From Enteropsectra breve (lineage: Eukaryota > Microsporidia), in assembly GCA_024243835.1 (NCBI GenBank), contig JALPMN010000566.1, positions 1-20,174 on the forward strand: 20,174 nt of DNA. Direction: 5' to 3'. Position numbers and translations under genes: made by a program. Below the pieces are notes generated by a model that worked only from the letters and a program-made list of their open reading frames with translations, ran no database searches and was not told the origin of the DNA. Positions 17,224 through 20,174 of this stretch are shown piece after piece (the stretch's first letter is position 1; each line of letters starts with the position of its first letter).

Positions 17224-17263
17224 GGATAGAAGTTTTTCGTTTTCTTATATTCTTTTAAAGGGG
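17224..17263 (-). promoter_or_regulatory. Two-part C-box element of gene 9
   Basis: CCCC at 17263-17260, TTTAAAAGAATATAAGAAAA and a further A/T stretch, then CTATCC abutting ATG 17223. There are 36 bases between box and ATG, against 26-27 in the other members. Confidence 0.6.
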
Positions 17264-17499
17264 TATTTCATTTAAGCATCCAATTAAATTAAAGACTAAA
17301 GGGGAAAGCAACTGAGAGTTGTATCGTACCAACTATAGCACTGGTATCTATATAAGTACTAAATTTCAACACTATTTCATTTTACACCAGACTAATCAAA
17401 TATATGATAAGTGCCATTCGTTGGGTGGGGGACAGAATCCACTGTAAAAATTTCAAAACATAAAAAACAAATGTATTACTGCTTTAAAAACCATTCGCA

Positions 17500-18310
17500 A
17501 TCTTTAAGATATACGTTTTACAGCGTAATTGTGCTGCATTTGAGAACTTTTGGGCTTGTGTGCCAAATTACGTATTCCTGCGTTATTCGCAATTCTTTCC
17601 TTCAGTGTTCAGTACAGACGCTCAATTTTCAGAGTGTGTATGGCCTATTCCTTGAATTTACATAATTTAGGCTATGATTAGTACATCATGTCAATACCCT
17701 CAAATTTAAATTCTTTTATAACCACTCCACTTATCAATACAACCGTAGTATCACGCTCGATTCTATTATTTTCGAACCATTGATTGTGCCTGGCTTCCAT
17801 TTTCAGCTTATCATACTTTCATCTTAGTTCAATAGCACCAATGATCCATTATCGTACTTGTGAGTTAAAAATGGGTTTCATCCAGCACCGCCATTTTTAT
17901 CTCATTAGAGCAAGCAGAACTCTTTAAGAAGATTATAGTGGTTTGCCATAAAACGATTTAACTTCTCCTCTCGATCCTCATTGTATCGGCTTTTCCCATA
18001 AGATGATATTTTTATAGTAAGCTAAGCAGGCTTAAATATCCGACTTATAGAAAATATTGAATTATAAAAGTATAGTTGTTAAAGATATTAAATGTATTCC
18101 TATAACTTCTTGAGTTGAAACGCCACCAAAGATTAATTCCATGTCTTTTCTTAATTTTATCGGTGTTTAAAATACCATTAGATTCGATTTTCGGGTTACG
18201 GCGTCTCTCTATGGTAATTAATCCTAGTTCCTGCGCTTATTCTATCGCTTTGCTGGTGTTACAACTTTTCTGTAATATTCTCTCTTCGCATTAGTCCTAT
18301 GAATTTTACC
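17500..18310 (-). pseudogene. Decayed ISXO2-like (IS1595/Merlin) transposase
   Basis: The minus strand contains, in order but in shifting frames, the landmarks of this DDE family. Near 18240 is AIE-stop-AQELGLITIERR (the usual IEWAQELGL start, with Trp turned into a stop). At about 17888-17874 is AVLDETHF, with the first catalytic Asp. At 17849-17826 is WIIGAIEL. At about 17740-17713 is IDKWSGYKRI, with the second Asp. At 17679-17661 is NHSLNY. At about 17640-17580 is HTLKIERLY-stop-TLKERI (the usual HTN-IE-W-LK end). Several stops and frameshifts make it inactive. This family is known from many microsporidian genomes. I could not identify terminal inverted repeats. It fills most of the 1.17-kb gap between genes 9 and 10. 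Confidence 0.82.
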
Positions 18311-18395
18311 ATGAAATCAGTTCCTCCTAAAGAGTACTAAAAACGTTTATAAAACAACTAAATTAACCCATGTAAAATTTTGATGAATATTTATT

Positions 18396-20174
18396 TTAGA
18401 TAGATGCTTCTGGCACTGCAACGCCTTTGCTGCCTGATCTCAAAACAACGATAACCACTATAATCAAAGCAAATGCACCAATTGCTCCTAGTGCTATCAT
18501 TCCCTTGTGTTTATCGACTTTATCCATAAATGTTGGCTTGTTGTTAGGTTCTGTTGGCTTGTTGTTATGTTCATTTTCTTTATTATTAGGGTCTGATGTC
18601 TTTTTTTCATTATTATTCACGACTTGAATGGGATTCTTTTTTTCAGCATCATCATCTACCGGTGGATCGCTTGGTTTCGAATCAGCAGGCTCTTCTATAA
18701 AGTCTTTGTAATCAGAATGTCGTTTCAAAAATGCCATTGCATCAAAAGCACTACTTTTTAAATAACTGTGATAAGAACAGCAACTTAGATATCCATTACT
18801 CTGGCTTGGTCCATTAATTAGTGTGCCTATATAATTGCTTATTTCTTTCATTAATGCGTTTATTGCCACTAAATTGCTATAGCATTGTGCCTTAATCTTC
18901 CTACTCTCATTTTTTGCTTCAGAGCTGCTAATTTCCACACCATCCATCTTATTTTTATACGTCTCGTATGCGCAATTGAGGATAGTAACTATGCATGCGA
19001 TAATAACCATGCTTTCTTTTTCTTTACTGTTATCATTCTTGATTTTATCGACTGCCGCGTTAAAAGCACCGGTCAGATTATAATCATTAACCTTTACCTT
19101 ATCCATTCTTATAATACTTCTATACATCTCAACCACTAAACCAGACGCCTCCAAATTAGAAAATCGCTTAATAAGTTTGATTTCTAGATCATTGTAAAAA
19201 TCCTCATAGGAATAACCTTTAGAATCATTAATTAAAATTACATCATCATTATATGGTCCATAAGTGACGGGGATTTCAATTTTAAAAGAATCTTTTTTCT
19301 TATTTTCATCTTGATTATTAATATCTGTTGTTTCCATATTTACAAACTTTTTAAGATCGTCTAGACTTACCAAGAACTGTAATGCAGGCTCATAGCTCAT
19401 ATATAATCTAGTGGGGTACATTTCTGTTAACCTGGAGCATTTTAATGATGATTCGTTCAAGAATCTATTTTTTAAGTCTCTCATTATTGTATCCATACTA
19501 TCAACTATGCTAAAAAGTCTAATGTGATACTTATCCTTGTTAGCTCTCATTATTTTTTGTTTTGCTGTAATACCACCATTGAGCTCTTCTATGGTCAAAG
19601 GTTTCTTTTTTCCTGGCTTTAATTGTTGTTCTCCTTGCTGTATTGAGGTTATTTTTTCATTATAATTCTTGATTTTTTGTTGTGCCTCCTCTTCTAGCTT
19701 TAAATATTCGTTTTTAGTGTGGACAAACAAGTGCTCCAACACCACTATCGCCTCAATCAGCACTTTAATGTACTTTTCTGGTTTTGCAAAGGAAAAAGGA
19801 TCATCATGCATTTGATTTCTAATATGGTCTGTTGCTTCACTTATGTTAAAATTATTTATAATAATAGGCAGCTTTGTTTTCCATTCTTTTTGATGATTAA
19901 GATTTAAGATTAAAAAGGCAAAATGAATAACATTTCGCTCTTCTATGTGGCAGATAAATTTTTTATAAAAATCCGCTACACTACCATTGTGTTTAATGGT
20001 TTTATCAGCTAATTCAGTAAATACAGGAGTGTTATCTTCATTATCGTCAGTATTATGCGGAGGCACTGTTTCACCCGTTGGGCTGGGCGGTGCAATTGGA
20101 CTTCCGTGCTCTTTTTCTGCTTGATCTCCGCTGACTTTAGAGGCTTGTGGTGATGGAACTGGTATTGGTCCTAC
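18396..20174 (-). CDS. Two-unit type I membrane protein of the array family, 5' end beyond window (gene 10, 592 aa visible)
   Basis: The frame is open to the window edge; the apparent start at 20066 is GTG and lies inside the gene, because TGETVPPHN aligns with gene 8 TGETESPHN, well after its signal peptide. Unit 1 (visible residues about 50-280): FTELADKTIKHNGSVADFYK, IINNFNISEATDHI, VLIEAIVVLEHLFVHT, LFSIVDSMDTIMRDLKNRF, MYPTRLYMSYEPALQFLVSL. Unit 2 (about 295-505): VTYGPYNDDVIL, DYNLTGAFNAAVDKIKND, VIIACIVTILNCAYE, INALMKEISNYIGTLI, DAMAFLKRHSDYKDFIEE. A Pro/Asp/Asn-rich linker (PSDPPVDDDAEKK, NNKPTEPNNKP) leads to FMDKVDKHKG, a membrane helix and the tail SKGVAVPEASI. It has no long coiled coil, unlike gene 8. 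It is the best intact two-unit reference for repairing the alignment of gene 8. Confidence 0.85.
   Translation of the reverse strand, partial: VGPIPVPSPQASKVSGDQAEKEHGSPIAPPSPTGETVPPHNTDDNEDNTPVFTELADKTIKHNGSVADFYKKFICHIEERNVIHFAFLILNLNHQKEWKTKLPIIINNFNISEATDHIRNQMHDDPFSFAKPEKYIKVLIEAIVVLEHLFVHTKNEYLKLEEEAQQKIKNYNEKITSIQQGEQQLKPGKKKPLTIEELNGGITAKQKIMRANKDKYHIRLFSIVDSMDTIMRDLKNRFLNESSLKCSRLTEMYPTRLYMSYEPALQFLVSLDDLKKFVNMETTDINNQDENKKKDSFKIEIPVTYGPYNDDVILINDSKGYSYEDFYNDLEIKLIKRFSNLEASGLVVEMYRSIIRMDKVKVNDYNLTGAFNAAVDKIKNDNSKEKESMVIIACIVTILNCAYETYKNKMDGVEISSSEAKNESRKIKAQCYSNLVAINALMKEISNYIGTLINGPSQSNGYLSCCSYHSYLKSSAFDAMAFLKRHSDYKDFIEEPADSKPSDPPVDDDAEKKNPIQVVNNNEKKTSDPNNKENEHNNKPTEPNNKPTFMDKVDKHKGMIALGAIGAFALIIVVIVVLRSGSKGVAVPEASI

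Noticed and set aside
17411..17665. Open plus-strand frame of 84 codons
   Set aside because: Overlaps the conserved NHSLNY and HTLKIERL segments of the transposase relic on the minus strand; no start signal.
20064..20066. GTG at 20066 as the start of gene 10
   Set aside because: The frame is open to the window edge and aligns with the inner part of gene 8, so the true start and signal peptide lie outside.
1..20174. CRISPR array, bacterial operon, tRNA or rRNA genes
   Set aside because: The repeats are tandem without spacers or lie within coding frames; no ribosome-binding sites were seen, and no cloverleaf or rRNA-like segments were recognised by eye.

Overview
The window looks like a microsporidian (or very similar compact, intron-poor eukaryotic) genome. 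It is AT-rich, uses the standard code and has closely packed single-exon genes. I see no bacterial ribosome-binding sites, no operon logic, no tRNA or rRNA gene and no recognisable core-metabolism gene. Most starts follow a C-rich element (CCC or TCC) placed 0-5 bases before ATG, with AAATTT-type A/T tracts upstream. This is the start signal described for Microsporidia. Choosing ATGs by this rule moves several starts inward from the longest open frame.

Left part (1-7100). Gene 1 (+, 167-1360) and gene 2 (-, 1986-3311) are convergent and encode proteins with signal peptides. Gene 3 (+, 3875-4504) is a small secreted helical protein. Gene 4 (+, 4574-5992) has a beta-propeller-like N-terminus and a C-terminal coiled coil, weakly reminiscent of Nup82/Nup88. 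A 3.2-copy ~77-bp tandem repeat then leads to gene 5 (+, 6326-6922), a cytosolic coiled-coil protein.

Right part (7101-20174) is an array, all on the minus strand, of one lineage-specific family. The order is gene 6 (7101-8462), gene 7 (9020-10741), a broken copy (11124-11857), gene 8 (13491-15959, broken by two compensating frameshifts), gene 9 (16720-17223, truncated before its membrane anchor) and gene 10 (18396 to beyond the right edge). Where complete, members share an M-x-F-[SN]-G signal peptide, one or two copies of a helical unit, an acidic/proline-rich linker and/or coiled coil, one C-terminal membrane helix and often a short tail ending PEA[AS][IV]. They look like type I surface or host-exposed proteins. 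Gene 2 is a divergent relative. Five members share a two-part upstream element: CCCCTTT(T)AAA, then 26-27 bases (36 in one), then ATG preceded by ACCC, GCCC or ATCC.

Between the array members lie plus-strand remnants of gene 5 (near 8.9, 11.0, 13.2-13.5 and 16.2 kb) and of the gene 4 3' end (16.1 kb). The array therefore seems to have grown by duplicating a block holding gene 4/gene 5 (+) and a family gene (-); the plus-strand partners then decayed. A degraded ISXO2-like (IS1595/Merlin) transposase lies at about 17.5-18.3 kb, and an unidentified decayed frame at about 11.9-12.9 kb. The region is a fast birth-and-death locus. No function beyond secretion or membrane anchoring can be read from sequence alone.
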